Part shown: piece by piece, positions 40,763 through 49,559 of the stretch
Position numbering within the stretch: the stretch's first letter is position 1
Layout of the letters: each line of letters begins with the position of its first letter
Origin: Limoniibacter endophyticus
Lineage (GTDB): Bacteria; Pseudomonadota; Alphaproteobacteria; Rhizobiales; Rhizobiaceae
Direction: 5' to 3'
Length of the DNA: 64,000 bases
Assembly (NCBI RefSeq): GCF_014652835.1
Contig: NZ_BMZO01000002.1
Span: 186,001-250,000, forward strand
Translations under genes and position numbers: made by a program
Notes under the pieces: generated by a model
Seen by the model: only the letters and a program-made list of their open reading frames with translations
The model's database searches: none
Told to the model about the DNA's origin: nothing

Positions 40763-42751
40763 TTGCGCGGAGGCCGAATCCTCTGGGGTCAGATCGCCGT
40801 AGTCTTCACCATCGTTCTGGTGATGACGTGCGCGGCGACACAATGGGTCGCCTTCCGTCTTGGTTTTCAGCCGCAGCTTGGAGCGCCATGGTTCGAGCTG
40901 GCGGGCCTGCCGGTCTATTATCCGCAGTCCTTCTTCTGGTGGTGGTTCTCGTTTGACGCCTATGCGCCCGCGATCTTCGTCGAGGGCGCGATCATCGCAG
41001 CCTCGGGCGGTTTGCTTGCCATTGCCGCCGCCATCCTCATGTCGATCATCCGAGCACGCGAGGCGCGCAACGTCGCTACCTATGGCTCGGCCCGATGGGC
41101 CGAGAACAGAGAAATCCGCGCGGCCGGATTGCTTGGCCCCGATGGCGTCGTGCTAGGCCGTCATGCCCAAGACTATCTGCGCCATGACGGTCCCGAGCAT
41201 GTCCTATGCTTCGCCCCAACTCGCAGCGGCAAAGGCGTCGGGCTGGTGGTGCCGACCCTGCTGACATGGCCGGGAAGCTGCATCGTCCACGATATCAAGG
41301 GCGAGAACTGGACGCTGACGGCTGGCTTCCGTGCAAAGCACGGCCGCGTCCTGCTGTTCGATCCCACCAATGCCAGATCGTCCGCCTACAATCCGTTGCT
41401 GGAGGTGCGGCAAGGGGAATGGGAAGTCCGTGACGTGCAGAACATCGCGGATATTCTAGTCGATCCCGAAGGGAGCCTCGACAAGCGCAACCATTGGGAA
41501 AAGACCAGCCACAGCCTGCTCGTCGGCGCGATCCTGCATGTCCTCTATGCCGAGAAGGACAAGACTCTGGCGGGCGTCGCCAACTTCCTGTCCGACCCCC
41601 GCCGTCCGGTCGAAGTAACGCTTCGCGCGATGATGGACACGCCGCATCTCGCCGATGCCGGCGTTCATCCGGTCGTAGCGTCGGCAGCTCGGGAGTTGCT
41701 GAATAAAGCTGACAATGAACGATCCGGCGTGCTCAGCACCGCCATGTCGTTTCTCGGCCTCTACCGCGATCCTGTCGTGGCGCAGGTGACGGCGCGCTGC
41801 GACTGGCGGATTGCCGATCTGGTCGCCAGCGAAACGCCGGTGACACTCTACCTCGTCGTGCCGCCATCCGACATCAACCGCACAAAGCCGCTCATCCGCC
41901 TGATCCTCAACCAGATCGGCCGCAGGCTGACCGAGGAACTGAACACGTGCGGCGAGCGCCACCGCCTGCTGTTGATGTTGGACGAGTTTCCTGCGCTCGG
42001 CCGTCTCGACTTCTTCGAGAGCGCCCTAGCTTTTATGGCCGGCTACGGCCTCAAGTCTTTCTTGATCGCGCAGTCGCTCAATCAGATCGAACGCGCCTAT
42101 GGGCCGAACAACGCCATTCTCGACAACTGCCATGTGCGTGTGAGCTTTGCCACTAACGACGAGCGCACGGCCAAGCGGGTGAGCGATGCGCTAGGAACCG
42201 CCACCGAACTGCGCGATTCCACTAACTATGCCGGGCATAGATTGGCCCCGTGGCTGGGGCATTTGATGGTTTCGCGACAAGAGACGGCCCGCCCGTTGAT
42301 GACGCCGGGCGAGATCATGCAGCTCCCACCCACCGACGAGATCGTCATGGTGGCGGGCACGCCGCCTATTCGCGCCACCAAGGCCCGCTACTTCGAGGAT
42401 GCTAGGTTTCAGGAACGCATCCTCACCCCGCCCGATCTGGTCTTCGCTCCGCTGGCGCCCAGCGCATCCGCCGATGACTGGTCCAGCCGCGTGGTCGCGG
42501 CGATGAGCTGTTCCACGGCCGACGCCGCAGACGCGGCCGAGAGCGATCCGGCCAATGCCGGTATCCGTCGCGAGCCGGAGCTGCCCGAGCATGAGGAAAT
42601 CGTTGCCCTGCTGCCATCGCCCGAACAGGAGTTCAAGTTTCTGGACGACGAGCTGAACGTTGACGCGGCCAAGGCACGCGCCATGCGCCAGCGCATGAGG
42701 ATGGTGGCGCGGCACGTGGCGATGAACCCCGATGACGAAATCGACCTTTGA
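40763..42751 (+). CDS. traG: Type IV coupling protein TraG (VirD4)
   Basis: A 662-residue coupling ATPase that links the relaxase-DNA complex to the mating channel. The N-terminus has two membrane helices (about 5-30 and 60-90, ending IFVEGAIIAASGG). Walker A is APTRSGKGVG (about 151) and Walker B LMLDEFPALGRLD (about 404). The start is set at TTG 40763, which has GGAG seven bases upstream and begins the family stretch RILWGQIAVVF. The frame is open further upstream through non-conserved sequence. No ATG is available, which suggests that the original 5' end was replaced at the junction. Confidence 0.93.
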   Translation: MRGGRILWGQIAVVFTIVLVMTCAATQWVAFRLGFQPQLGAPWFELAGLPVYYPQSFFWWWFSFDAYAPAIFVEGAIIAASGGLLAIAAAILMSIIRAREARNVATYGSARWAENREIRAAGLLGPDGVVLGRHAQDYLRHDGPEHVLCFAPTRSGKGVGLVVPTLLTWPGSCIVHDIKGENWTLTAGFRAKHGRVLLFDPTNARSSAYNPLLEVRQGEWEVRDVQNIADILVDPEGSLDKRNHWEKTSHSLLVGAILHVLYAEKDKTLAGVANFLSDPRRPVEVTLRAMMDTPHLADAGVHPVVASAARELLNKADNERSGVLSTAMSFLGLYRDPVVAQVTARCDWRIADLVASETPVTLYLVVPPSDINRTKPLIRLILNQIGRRLTEELNTCGERHRLLLMLDEFPALGRLDFFESALAFMAGYGLKSFLIAQSLNQIERAYGPNNAILDNCHVRVSFATNDERTAKRVSDALGTATELRDSTNYAGHRLAPWLGHLMVSRQETARPLMTPGEIMQLPPTDEIVMVAGTPPIRATKARYFEDARFQERILTPPDLVFAPLAPSASADDWSSRVVAAMSCSTADAADAAESDPANAGIRREPELPEHEEIVALLPSPEQEFKFLDDELNVDAAKARAMRQRMRMVARHVAMNPDDEIDL

Positions 42752-42761
42752 GGATACCTCC

Positions 42762-43235
42762 ATGGCAACCAGAACCCGTATGAACGTCTATTTCGATCCG
42801 GAGCTGCTGAAGCAGGTCGAAGCCTTGGCGCTGCGCCGCTCGCAGGCGCTTCGTCGCAATGTCTCGAAATCCGCCATCGTGGAAGCGGCGGTCATGTCTT
42901 ATCTATCCGGCGAGTCCGCCGATCGACTTGAAGCGGCCATGTCGCGCCGCCTGGACAAGCTCGGCCGCCAGATCGACACGCTCGACCTGGACCTGGCCGT
43001 GCTCGGCGAGACGGTCGCGCTGTTCATCCATTTCTGGATGGCGATCACGCCGCCGCTTGCGGGAGCCACGCAATCCGCTGCCCGCGCCAAAGGCGCGGAG
43101 CGGTTCGAGGGCTTCATGCAGAATCTCGGCCGGCGTCTGGCGACCGGCGACAGGTTCCTCAAGGAGCTTTCGCGCGACATGATGCCCTTTACGCAAACTG
43201 CGACAGACTTTGGGGAGAACAGTAACAGGCGATGA
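42762..43235 (+). CDS. CopG-type ribbon-helix-helix protein
   Basis: A 157-residue protein. The ribbon-helix-helix is at the N-terminus (TRMNVYFDPELLKQVEALAL, then NVSKSAIVEAAVMSYL), followed by a long helical part (RLDKLGRQIDTLDLDLAVLGETVALFIHFW). It normally lies between traG and trbB in Tn4371-like ICEs and probably regulates the transfer operon. Compared with relatives, the last 15-20 residues (about MMPFTQTATDFGENSNRR) look foreign, as if the gene was cut and re-ended by the cargo insertion. GAGG precedes the ATG. Confidence 0.85.
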   Translation: MATRTRMNVYFDPELLKQVEALALRRSQALRRNVSKSAIVEAAVMSYLSGESADRLEAAMSRRLDKLGRQIDTLDLDLAVLGETVALFIHFWMAITPPLAGATQSAARAKGAERFEGFMQNLGRRLATGDRFLKELSRDMMPFTQTATDFGENSNRR

Positions 43236-43297
43236 CGGCTTTGACCCCATTGCGGTCGTTCCGAACATCCGTGCACTTGCTGAAGAGCAGACGCTTC

Positions 43298-43900
43298 CTA
43301 CGCCACCTGCTCGTGACGCATGGGCTGTTCTTGCCGAGCTGCCCCCAACGCGCGCATCCACCAGATGAGGTCGCCGATCATTGAGGTGGCGCTGACGTTC
43401 AGAAATTCGAAATCCTCAAGCCGCCGGTTACCGCTCGTAGTCGCCAGATACTGTTCCATGCCGATGTGGACGGCATTGCGAAGGGGGGCGAGTTGGAGCT
43501 CCACGCAGATGAGACGGAGTTGCTCGATGGCGCGTGCTGCGCCGACACCGCCATAGCCGAGAAACGCGGCAGGCTTACGGTTGAATTCGTGATAGGCATA
43601 GTCGAGTGCGTTCTTGAGCACGCCCGGGATGCTCCGGTTGTATTCCGCCGTGACGAAGATGAAGCCATCCATTTCGGCCACCTTTGCTGCCCATGCGCGG
43701 GCTTGGGCGCAGTGAGGTGGTGCATAGGCGGGAGAGGTTTCCTCTTCGAAGAACGGCATGGGGAAATCCCGTAGGTCGAGAGTTTCTGCATCGATCTCGG
43801 GGAACGCTTCGAGATGCTTGAGCAGCCACCGGGTCGGTTCGTCGGCATAACGTCCTTGGCGCGTGCTGCTGATGACGATGCCAATGCGAAGCTTTTTCAT
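43298..43900 (-). CDS. NADPH-dependent FMN reductase
   Basis: A 200-residue flavodoxin-like reductase: MKKLRIGIVISSTRQGRYADEP binds the FMN phosphate, LRDFPMPFFEE and ITAEYNRS-like (FVTAEYNRSIPGVLKNALDY) follow, and FLGYGGVGAARAIEQLR is a conserved loop. It would reduce FMN, quinones or azo/nitro compounds. AAAGGA precedes the ATG at 43900. It lies 28 bases after the MFS gene on the same strand, so both are probably made from one transcript controlled by the divergent LysR. Confidence 0.9.
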   Translation of the reverse strand: MKKLRIGIVISSTRQGRYADEPTRWLLKHLEAFPEIDAETLDLRDFPMPFFEEETSPAYAPPHCAQARAWAAKVAEMDGFIFVTAEYNRSIPGVLKNALDYAYHEFNRKPAAFLGYGGVGAARAIEQLRLICVELQLAPLRNAVHIGMEQYLATTSGNRRLEDFEFLNVSATSMIGDLIWWMRALGAARQEQPMRHEQVA

Positions 43901-43928
43901 GTGGGAGTCCTTTCTGAATTGATACGCC

Positions 43929-45125
43929 TCATCCTTGGCGGGACAGCAGGCGGCCAAGGAGAAGGCAAAGCGCGACGAAGGCTGCCACGGCCGCGGTTCC
44001 GAGGAGGGTGGTGCCGGCCAGAAAGTCGGCCAGTCCCGCACTAAGCGGAGCGACGAACTGGCCAAGAAAGAGAGCGGTAGCGACACCACCGGTAAATCGC
44101 CCGTGCTTGGACCCAGGCGTCGAGGCAAGCACCAGTCCATTGACTGTAGGCAGCAGTAATCCTGTTGAGCATCCGGCGATGGCCATGCCGGCCAGAACCA
44201 TGGAGTATTGACCGCCCACTGCGAGGAACTGCCCCACCGCGATCAGGACGAACGCAAGTGCCAGGATCGAGACTGGCCGCATTACCCGGCGAACGCGGCT
44301 GTAGAATGCAGCGGCAGTGCCCCCGGCAAACGTGCAGAGCGACAATGCATATCCGGCAAGAGTAGGATCGGCGACACCATTCGCGGCCAGATGAAACGGC
44401 AAGTGAACAGGGATGACGTAAAACAAGATCATCCCAACGAACGCGCTGACATAGGCGAGTACAACCTGCGGCCAAGCGACGGGAAAGGTGTCAGTACCGC
44501 CAGTGCGGGCGTCTCGTTGTCGACGAACCTTCGGCAGGAAGATAAAGAAGAGTGGCAGCAATAGCAGGGCGAGAAGGTAGGTGGCGAATGGCAGCCGCCA
44601 ACTGATCGCGGCCAAAAGCCCGCCGAGCAAAAGAAAGATCATGCCGCCGAAGGATGACGCTGCTCCTTGAAGCCCGACTACACGATGTCGTTGGTCACCG
44701 GCATATAACGAGCCGATCAGCGTCAGCGTGCCGGTGCTAAAGCCAGCGATGGCCAATCCGAGGATCGCGCGGCTGATCAAGAGGACAGGCAGGCTCCACG
44801 CGTAGAGCCCGACCGAACCGGCAAGGGCAAAAAGCAGCGCCGAGCCAATCAGGACCTTGCGAGCCCCCAGGCTGTCCACGAGAGCACCCACCGGTGCGGC
44901 GGTCAACGCGATCACGAGCGCGGGCAAGGTCAGAGCGAATTGGGAAAGCAATCGTGCGTTTGGGATCTCACCGAAAGCGATCGACATGGCGGGCATGGAT
45001 GGCGTGATCGCCGTAGCGGCCATGGCGGTGAGGCAACTGGCACCGAGAAGCCCGGCAAGCCTACCGATGCTATCGGGTTGGCCGAAAAAACCGGAAGGAA
45101 CGTCCATCGCAGCTTTGGTGGTCAT
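43929..45125 (-). CDS. MFS efflux transporter
   Basis: A 398-residue permease with about twelve membrane helices. The MFS signature is seen as GALVDSLGARKVLIGSALLFALAG, with the second-half counterpart around TPGSKHGRFTGG. It resembles drug or metabolite exporters with 12 helices; the substrate is unknown. The start at 45125 gives a short cytosolic N-terminus. The ribosome site is weak. It diverges from a LysR gene 109 bases away, which probably regulates it. Confidence 0.88.
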   Translation of the reverse strand: MTTKAAMDVPSGFFGQPDSIGRLAGLLGASCLTAMAATAITPSMPAMSIAFGEIPNARLLSQFALTLPALVIALTAAPVGALVDSLGARKVLIGSALLFALAGSVGLYAWSLPVLLISRAILGLAIAGFSTGTLTLIGSLYAGDQRHRVVGLQGAASSFGGMIFLLLGGLLAAISWRLPFATYLLALLLLPLFFIFLPKVRRQRDARTGGTDTFPVAWPQVVLAYVSAFVGMILFYVIPVHLPFHLAANGVADPTLAGYALSLCTFAGGTAAAFYSRVRRVMRPVSILALAFVLIAVGQFLAVGGQYSMVLAGMAIAGCSTGLLLPTVNGLVLASTPGSKHGRFTGGVATALFLGQFVAPLSAGLADFLAGTTLLGTAAVAAFVALCLLLGRLLSRQG

Positions 45126-45234
45126 TGGTAGGTCCGCCGACGTTTGACTTGCCCATTGGTTAACCCACAGACACAATGGCGAGGTAGATGGCCAAAGGTG
45201 GCTTCTATGTTTCCGTATGTGGACGATGGCGATG

Positions 45235-46149
45235 ATGAAGCTCAACGACCTGTTTTTCCTTGTTCAGGTGGTGGATCACGGCGGCTTTGCCGCGGCGTCG
45301 CGCGCGTTGGGTATCCCGAAGTCGAGCATCAGCAAACGTATCGCTGCGCTTGAGAACGATCTCGGCATTCGGCTCATCCATCGCACGACAAGGCGATTTG
45401 CCGTGACAGAAGCAGGGATAGGCTTTTATCGGCATGCCAAAGCGGCGCTGATCGAGGCGGAAGCGGCCGAGGAATTTGTTCGTGAGCAATTGGGCGAGCC
45501 GCGTGGGCTCGTCCGACTGACGGCGTCTGCAGCCATGGTTCAGATGGCACTTGCCGATCTGATACCAGAGGTCGCGGCGCTTTATCCCAGGATCCAGATC
45601 AGCCTGGTTACCACCAACCGCTACGTCGATCTGGTCCAGGAGAATTTTGATATAGCGATCCGTGCCCATCGGACCGATTTGCCGGATTCGGAATACGTTC
45701 AGAGGCGACTGGGTTTTTCACCAAACTATCTTGTGGCGTCGCCGGAGTATCTGTCGAAGCATGGCACGCCGCACGAGCCGGAGGACCTTCGCGGTCATCA
45801 GGGTATTCTCATCGACGGTACGCGTACGCATCAGCCGACCTGGCGACTGCGCCGGCAAGATGATGCCAGCGTCGACGTTTCGCTTATACCGAGGCTTTTC
45901 TCAGATGACCCCCTAGTGACCCTTAATGCGTCGCTCGCCGGTACTGCGATCGCGAACCTGCCGCATGGGTTGTGCTGGCCCTATATTCAAAATGGCAGGC
46001 TCGTCCGGCTTATGCCGGATTGGAGTGCAGGCGGCACGACAACGACGATCCTCATACCGCATCGTCGGGGTCAACTGCCCGCGGTCCGAGCCGTTGTCGA
46101 TTACCTGGCGAAGGGCCTTGCGCAGAGAATGACCTTGAGCGCGTCCTGA
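45235..46149 (+). CDS. LysR-family regulator divergent from the MFS gene
   Basis: A 304-residue regulator with the helix-turn-helix GGFAAASRALGIPKSSISKR, then LGIRLIHRTTRRFAVTEAG, and a co-inducer domain beginning GLVRLTASAAM. It is of the CrgA/AaeR-like subgroup, with a tail near TTILIPHRRGQLPAVRAVVDYL. It probably activates or represses the divergent MFS-reductase pair. Three in-frame ATG codons lie close together (45217, 45226-45235); 45235 matches the family start MKLNDLFFLVQVV. Confidence 0.87.
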   Translation: MKLNDLFFLVQVVDHGGFAAASRALGIPKSSISKRIAALENDLGIRLIHRTTRRFAVTEAGIGFYRHAKAALIEAEAAEEFVREQLGEPRGLVRLTASAAMVQMALADLIPEVAALYPRIQISLVTTNRYVDLVQENFDIAIRAHRTDLPDSEYVQRRLGFSPNYLVASPEYLSKHGTPHEPEDLRGHQGILIDGTRTHQPTWRLRRQDDASVDVSLIPRLFSDDPLVTLNASLAGTAIANLPHGLCWPYIQNGRLVRLMPDWSAGGTTTTILIPHRRGQLPAVRAVVDYLAKGLAQRMTLSAS

Positions 46150-46265
46150 CGCCGGAGCGATACCGAATCAAGAAAGCAGTCCGCCTTCGTTATTCGCTTG
46201 CCGAAAGCTGACAGTCACCCTCCCACCCCATTTTGGCCCTGAGCCTTTAATGCAATTCTCAATGC

Positions 46266-46610
46266 CTAGTTTGCGAGAGTTTGCTGGTGCTGCACCAGCT
46301 TCCAGCTCTGTCCCTCCGCTCGATAGGTCGACGTGCAGAAACAGCGGTAAGGATCCGCGTTCCCGCGCCGGCCTTCCGCTGTATAGCCCAAGACAATGAC
46401 GGTATCACCGGCTCGGCTAACCACGCGATCGCTCATCTTCACATCCGCCCAGCGCGGCGCGCCCTTGAGCCCTTCAATGATCGCGGAAACGTCCAGAACG
46501 CCCATGCCGGGGAAGACCATGAGGCAGGAGGGATCAAGCAGTTCATCGTAGGCGGAGATGCCCTCCAGCCACAAACGCTGCTCGGTTTTCCAGGCGATCT
46601 CATCGTCCAT
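46266..46610 (-). CDS. SnoaL/DUF4440-like NTF2-fold protein
   Basis: A 114-residue protein with the NTF2/SnoaL pattern: helix EIAWKTEQRLWLEG, then DLLDPSCLMVFPGMGVLD-like beta residues, DRVVSRAGDTVIVLGYTAEG and CTSTYRAEGQSWKLVQHQQT at the end. Such domains bind small ligands or act as simple enzymes. It follows the monooxygenase gene by 91 bases on the same strand, with an imperfect hairpin (46648-46676) between them. It may be part of the ECF41 regulon. Confidence 0.8.
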   Translation of the reverse strand: MDDEIAWKTEQRLWLEGISAYDELLDPSCLMVFPGMGVLDVSAIIEGLKGAPRWADVKMSDRVVSRAGDTVIVLGYTAEGRRGNADPYRCFCTSTYRAEGQSWKLVQHQQTLAN

Positions 46611-46701
46611 CTTGATGTCCTTGATTTCCGGTTTGCCATTTCAAATGGGGTTGGCGCACCTTGGGGCGTGCCAACCACCTTCAGAACTTCGTCCGTATTT
46701 C

Positions 46702-47007
46702 CTAGGCGCTATATTCACCGACGACATCATAAATGCCCGGAACCGGCTTGGCCAACCCTGCCAGTTTCTTGCCGAACTCGGCGGCAGCGGGATCGTTCTG
46801 GGTGGCTTGAACGTCCGCCGCGCTCGCCCATTTGGCGACGTTGACGATGCGTTTTCCGTCTTTGCTGGCCAGTAGCGTCACCGAGACAAAGCCCGGGCGC
46901 TTGCTGATCACCATATCGGTGGCGTCCTGAAGAATTTTCGCAACCTCGTCCTGCTTTCCTTCCTCAACCTCAAGGATGTTGACGAAGGTCACTTCACCGT
47001 TCGACAT
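46702..47007 (-). CDS. Antibiotic biosynthesis monooxygenase (ABM)-like protein
   Basis: A 101-residue ferredoxin-like alpha/beta protein: EVTFVNILEVEEGKQDEVAKIL, KRPGFVSVTLLASKDGKRIVNVAKW and VPGIYDVVGEYSA. The family acts on quinones or heme, or scavenges reactive small molecules. GGAGA precedes the ATG at 47007. Its promoter region (47081-47110) is an exact structural copy of the one driving the divergent sigma-factor gene, so it is the probable ECF41 target. Confidence 0.85.
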   Translation of the reverse strand: MSNGEVTFVNILEVEEGKQDEVAKILQDATDMVISKRPGFVSVTLLASKDGKRIVNVAKWASAADVQATQNDPAAAEFGKKLAGLAKPVPGIYDVVGEYSA

Positions 47008-47080
47008 AACTAAGTCTCCATCTCCATGGCGCGGCACGGTTTGCGCCAGTTAAAAGCCGGGCTTACCAATCGAGCCCACA

Positions 47081-47110
47081 CCTATGACGAGTGCGAGCAG
47101 GGAAATGTCA
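47081..47110 (-). promoter_or_regulatory. ECF41-type promoter of the ABM gene
   Basis: On the minus strand, TGACATTT (47110-47103) is followed after 12 bases by TCGTCATAGG (47090-47081). ECF41 sigma factors are known to recognise TGTCA-type -35 and CGTC-type -10 elements. The same two blocks with the same spacing occur on the plus strand at 47146-47175. Confidence 0.75.
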
Positions 47111-47145
47111 GTCGAGGCGGCCTGCACACGCAAAGTTTCCCCTGC

Positions 47146-47175
47146 TGACATTTGAGCTGCCTGGATCGTCATAGG
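47146..47175 (+). promoter_or_regulatory. ECF41-type promoter of the sigma-factor gene
   Basis: TGACATTT (47146-47153), 12 bases, TCGTCATAGG (47166-47175). It is identical in both blocks and spacing to the divergent promoter at 47081-47110 and lies 50 bases before the sigma-factor start. This points to autoregulation. Confidence 0.75.
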
Positions 47176-47225
47176 CTTAAAGGGTGGCCCGGTGGGGCCG
47201 GGTCCGAATTGATAAGGCAGAAACA

Positions 47226-48161
47226 GTGACGTCGACCAATCGCGAGCTCATCGGGCATCCCAGCGATGATCCCGAGTTCCGAAAAGATGAAGCCGCTCTG
47301 ATGGCGTTGGGGTACCGGCTGCTCGGAACCGTCGCCGATGCACAGGACGCAGTGCAGGAAACCTATGTGCGCTGGTACTCGCTCGGTCGCGAGGAGCGAC
47401 AGGGCATTTCCGTTCCACTGGCCTGGAAACGGACGACGCTGACCCGCATCTGCTTTGACCGCCTCAAATCCTCTCAATACAAGCGGGAGGTCTATGTCGG
47501 CGAATGGTTGCCCGAACCGGTCCAAGGCGGTGAGTTCTGGGGCCTTGCCTCCAATCCCGCAGCGAATGCAGGATTGGGAACCTCAGAGAGCATCAGCGAG
47601 TCCATTTCAATGGCGCTGATGATCGTGCTCGACAAGATGACCCCACCTGAGCGGGTCAGCTTCATCCTGCACGACGTTTTCCAGTACACCTTCGAGGAAA
47701 TCGCCGAAATCATCGGACGCACCCCACAGGCGTGCCGGCAATTGGCGTTCGCGGCGCGCAAGCGCTTGGGTGACCGGGCGCGAAGGCAATCGACATGGGA
47801 AGAGCATGCAAGACTCAACGAAGCGTTCAGAGCCGCCTGGCAGACGGGAAATGTCACAGCGCTGATCGCCCTCCTGGATGGCGACGCCGAGGCCATCACA
47901 GACGGCGGAGGGAAAACCGCGGCAGCAACCGAGCCATTGATCGGGTCTCATGCCATTGCCGAATTCTTTGCTGGAATTTTGGCACGTCAGCCCGATCTCC
48001 AGGTCGAGATCGCGACAGTCAATGGTGAGCCTGGCTTGATCGGCATGGCCGGCGACCAGATCATCTCGGTGATCTCGACTTCCGTGCGGAACGGGGTGAT
48101 CCACAACATCTGGGCCATGCGCAATCCGGACAAATTGCGCGCCTGGTTCAAAGGCGACTAA
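47226..48161 (+). CDS. ECF41-family sigma factor with SnoaL-like C-terminus
   Basis: A 311-residue extracytoplasmic-function sigma factor. Sigma region 2 (GYRLLGTVADAQDAVQETYVRW) and region 4 (EEIAEIIGRTPQACRQLAFAARKRL) are followed by a C-terminal NTF2-like domain. That domain carries the two motifs that define ECF41, DGGGK (about 226) and NPDKL (about 300). In this group the C-terminal domain replaces an anti-sigma factor and tunes activity. The start is a GTG at 47226 with AAGG upstream. It diverges from the ABM gene, and both have matching promoters. Confidence 0.92.
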   Translation: MTSTNRELIGHPSDDPEFRKDEAALMALGYRLLGTVADAQDAVQETYVRWYSLGREERQGISVPLAWKRTTLTRICFDRLKSSQYKREVYVGEWLPEPVQGGEFWGLASNPAANAGLGTSESISESISMALMIVLDKMTPPERVSFILHDVFQYTFEEIAEIIGRTPQACRQLAFAARKRLGDRARRQSTWEEHARLNEAFRAAWQTGNVTALIALLDGDAEAITDGGGKTAAATEPLIGSHAIAEFFAGILARQPDLQVEIATVNGEPGLIGMAGDQIISVISTSVRNGVIHNIWAMRNPDKLRAWFKGD

Positions 48162-48208
48162 GCCGCCCTTGTCCCCACACTGCCTGCTATCGGCCCATTA
48201 GCTCGCTA

Positions 48209-48436
48209 TTATTCTCGCGGCGCCCTTGGAGCAAGGCTCAGGAGCCCGAGGAGTGCCAACGCCAATCCGATCCGGGGCGGCGCTGTGAGGCCATATCCGG
48301 CATCGATGCCCAGCCCTCCCGCCCAGGTGCCGACTGCAAGCCCAGTCGTGATGACCGAGGAATGAATCGCAATCACCATCGGGTCGGGGTGAGCGGCACG
48401 CATCACCCGCGCGGCCATGGCCGGGTTCCCAATATC
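48209..48436 (-). pseudogene. C-terminal remnant of an MFS transporter
   Basis: Only the last two helices remain: NPAMAARVMRAAHPDPMVIA, then ITTGLAVGTWAGGLGIDAGYG and IGLALALLGLLSLAP. These match the C-terminus of 12-helix MFS exporters. Similarity ends abruptly at the junction repeat (48439). The rest of the gene has been lost, so a recombination event cut it at this point. It is not the same gene as the MFS at 43.9-45.1 kb as far as the sequence shows. Confidence 0.75.
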
Positions 48437-48438
48437 AC

Positions 48439-48476
48439 CCATCCTATTTACCGCCGTTCGCCGCCGATCACCGCAC
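48439..48476 (+). repeat. Junction repeat before trbB
   Basis: Its first part (48439-48456, CCATCCTATTTACCGCCG) matches 40646-40663 with one mismatch. Its second part (48460-48476, GCCGCCGATCACCGCAC) is identical to 2528-2544 next to the tRNA fragment. It therefore links three border positions of the window. Confidence 0.6.
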
Positions 48477-48575
48477 GCAGCTAGATACTTGTTGAACCAG
48501 CCCAATTCCGGGCTTTCTTAATCGACTCCGATCCGGGGATCGCCTGTCGCGTCCCTGCCAGAAGCCGGGGCCGAC

Positions 48576-49559
48576 ATGACCACCAATCACCAAAAACCGG
48601 AAGCCATTGCGCGCGGCGCGCGCATGTTACGCACCGCGCTCGGCACTGCCCTCGCGCGGTTTCTGGAAGACCCCGGCATCGTCGAAGTCCTCTTGAACCC
48701 GGACGGTCGCCTTTGGGTGGATCGGCTGTCCGAAGGGCTTTCCGACACAGGTGAGCGTCTGTCGCCCGCGACAAGCGAACGCATCGTGCGGCTCGTCGCG
48801 CATCATGTCGGCGTGGAGGTTCATGCCCGCAGCCCGCGCGTCTCGGCCGAACTGCCGGAGAGCGGCGAGAGGTTCGAGGGCCTTTTGCCGCCCGTGGTCG
48901 CTGCCCCCACCTTCGCAATCCGCAAGCCCGCCGTCGCGGTGTTCACGCTCGACGACTATGTGGCCGCCGGCATCATGTCCGCCGATCAGGCGGAAACGCT
49001 GCGCGAAGCCGTCGCAGCCCGCGCCAACATCCTTGTCGCGGGCGGCACCAGCACCGGCAAAACCACCCTGACCAACGCGCTGCTCGCCGAGGTTGCCAAG
49101 GGCGCGGATCGTGTCGTCATCATCGAGGACACCCGCGAGTTGCAATGCGCCGCGCCCAACCTTGTCGCCATGCGGACGAAAGACGGCGTGGCGACGCTTT
49201 CCGATCTGGTCCGTTCCTCGCTGCGCCTGCGCCCCGACCGCATCCCCATCGGCGAAGTGCGCGGATCGGAAGCCCTCGACCTTCTCAAAGCCTGGGGCAC
49301 CGGCCATCCGGGCGGGATCGGCACCATCCATGCCGGCACCGGCATCGGCGCGCTCCGTCGCCTTGAACAGCTCATTCAAGAGGCTGTCGTCACCGTCCCG
49401 CGCGCGCTGATCGCCGAGACTATCGACCTTGTAGCCGTCCTTTCAGGGCGCGGTTCCGCGCGTCGGCTTGCCGAGCTTGCCCGTGTCGAGAGGCTGGGGC
49501 CGGACGGCGACTATCGCATCACCCCCGCCATCCAAACCAGCACAGGAAAACCCCAATGA
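48576..49559 (+). CDS. trbB: Conjugal transfer ATPase TrbB (VirB11)
   Basis: A 327-residue secretion ATPase. It forms hexameric rings at the cytosolic side of the mating channel. Walker A is [10 protein letters not shown] (about 156), Walker B region [12 protein letters not shown], the His box [15 protein letters not shown]. All are intact. It is the first gene of the trb operon and overlaps trbC by four bases. Normally the CopG-like gene precedes it directly; here 5.3 kb of cargo lies between. Confidence 0.95.
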   Translation: MTTNHQKPEAIARGARMLRTALGTALARFLEDPGIVEVLLNPDGRLWVDRLSEGLSDTGERLSPATSERIVRLVAHHVGVEVHARSPRVSAELPESGERFEGLLPPVVAAPTFAIRKPAVAVFTLDDYVAAGIMSADQAETLREAVAARANILVAGGTSTGKTTLTNALLAEVAKGADRVVIIEDTRELQCAAPNLVAMRTKDGVATLSDLVRSSLRLRPDRIPIGEVRGSEALDLLKAWGTGHPGGIGTIHAGTGIGALRRLEQLIQEAVVTVPRALIAETIDLVAVLSGRGSARRLAELARVERLGPDGDYRITPAIQTSTGKPQ

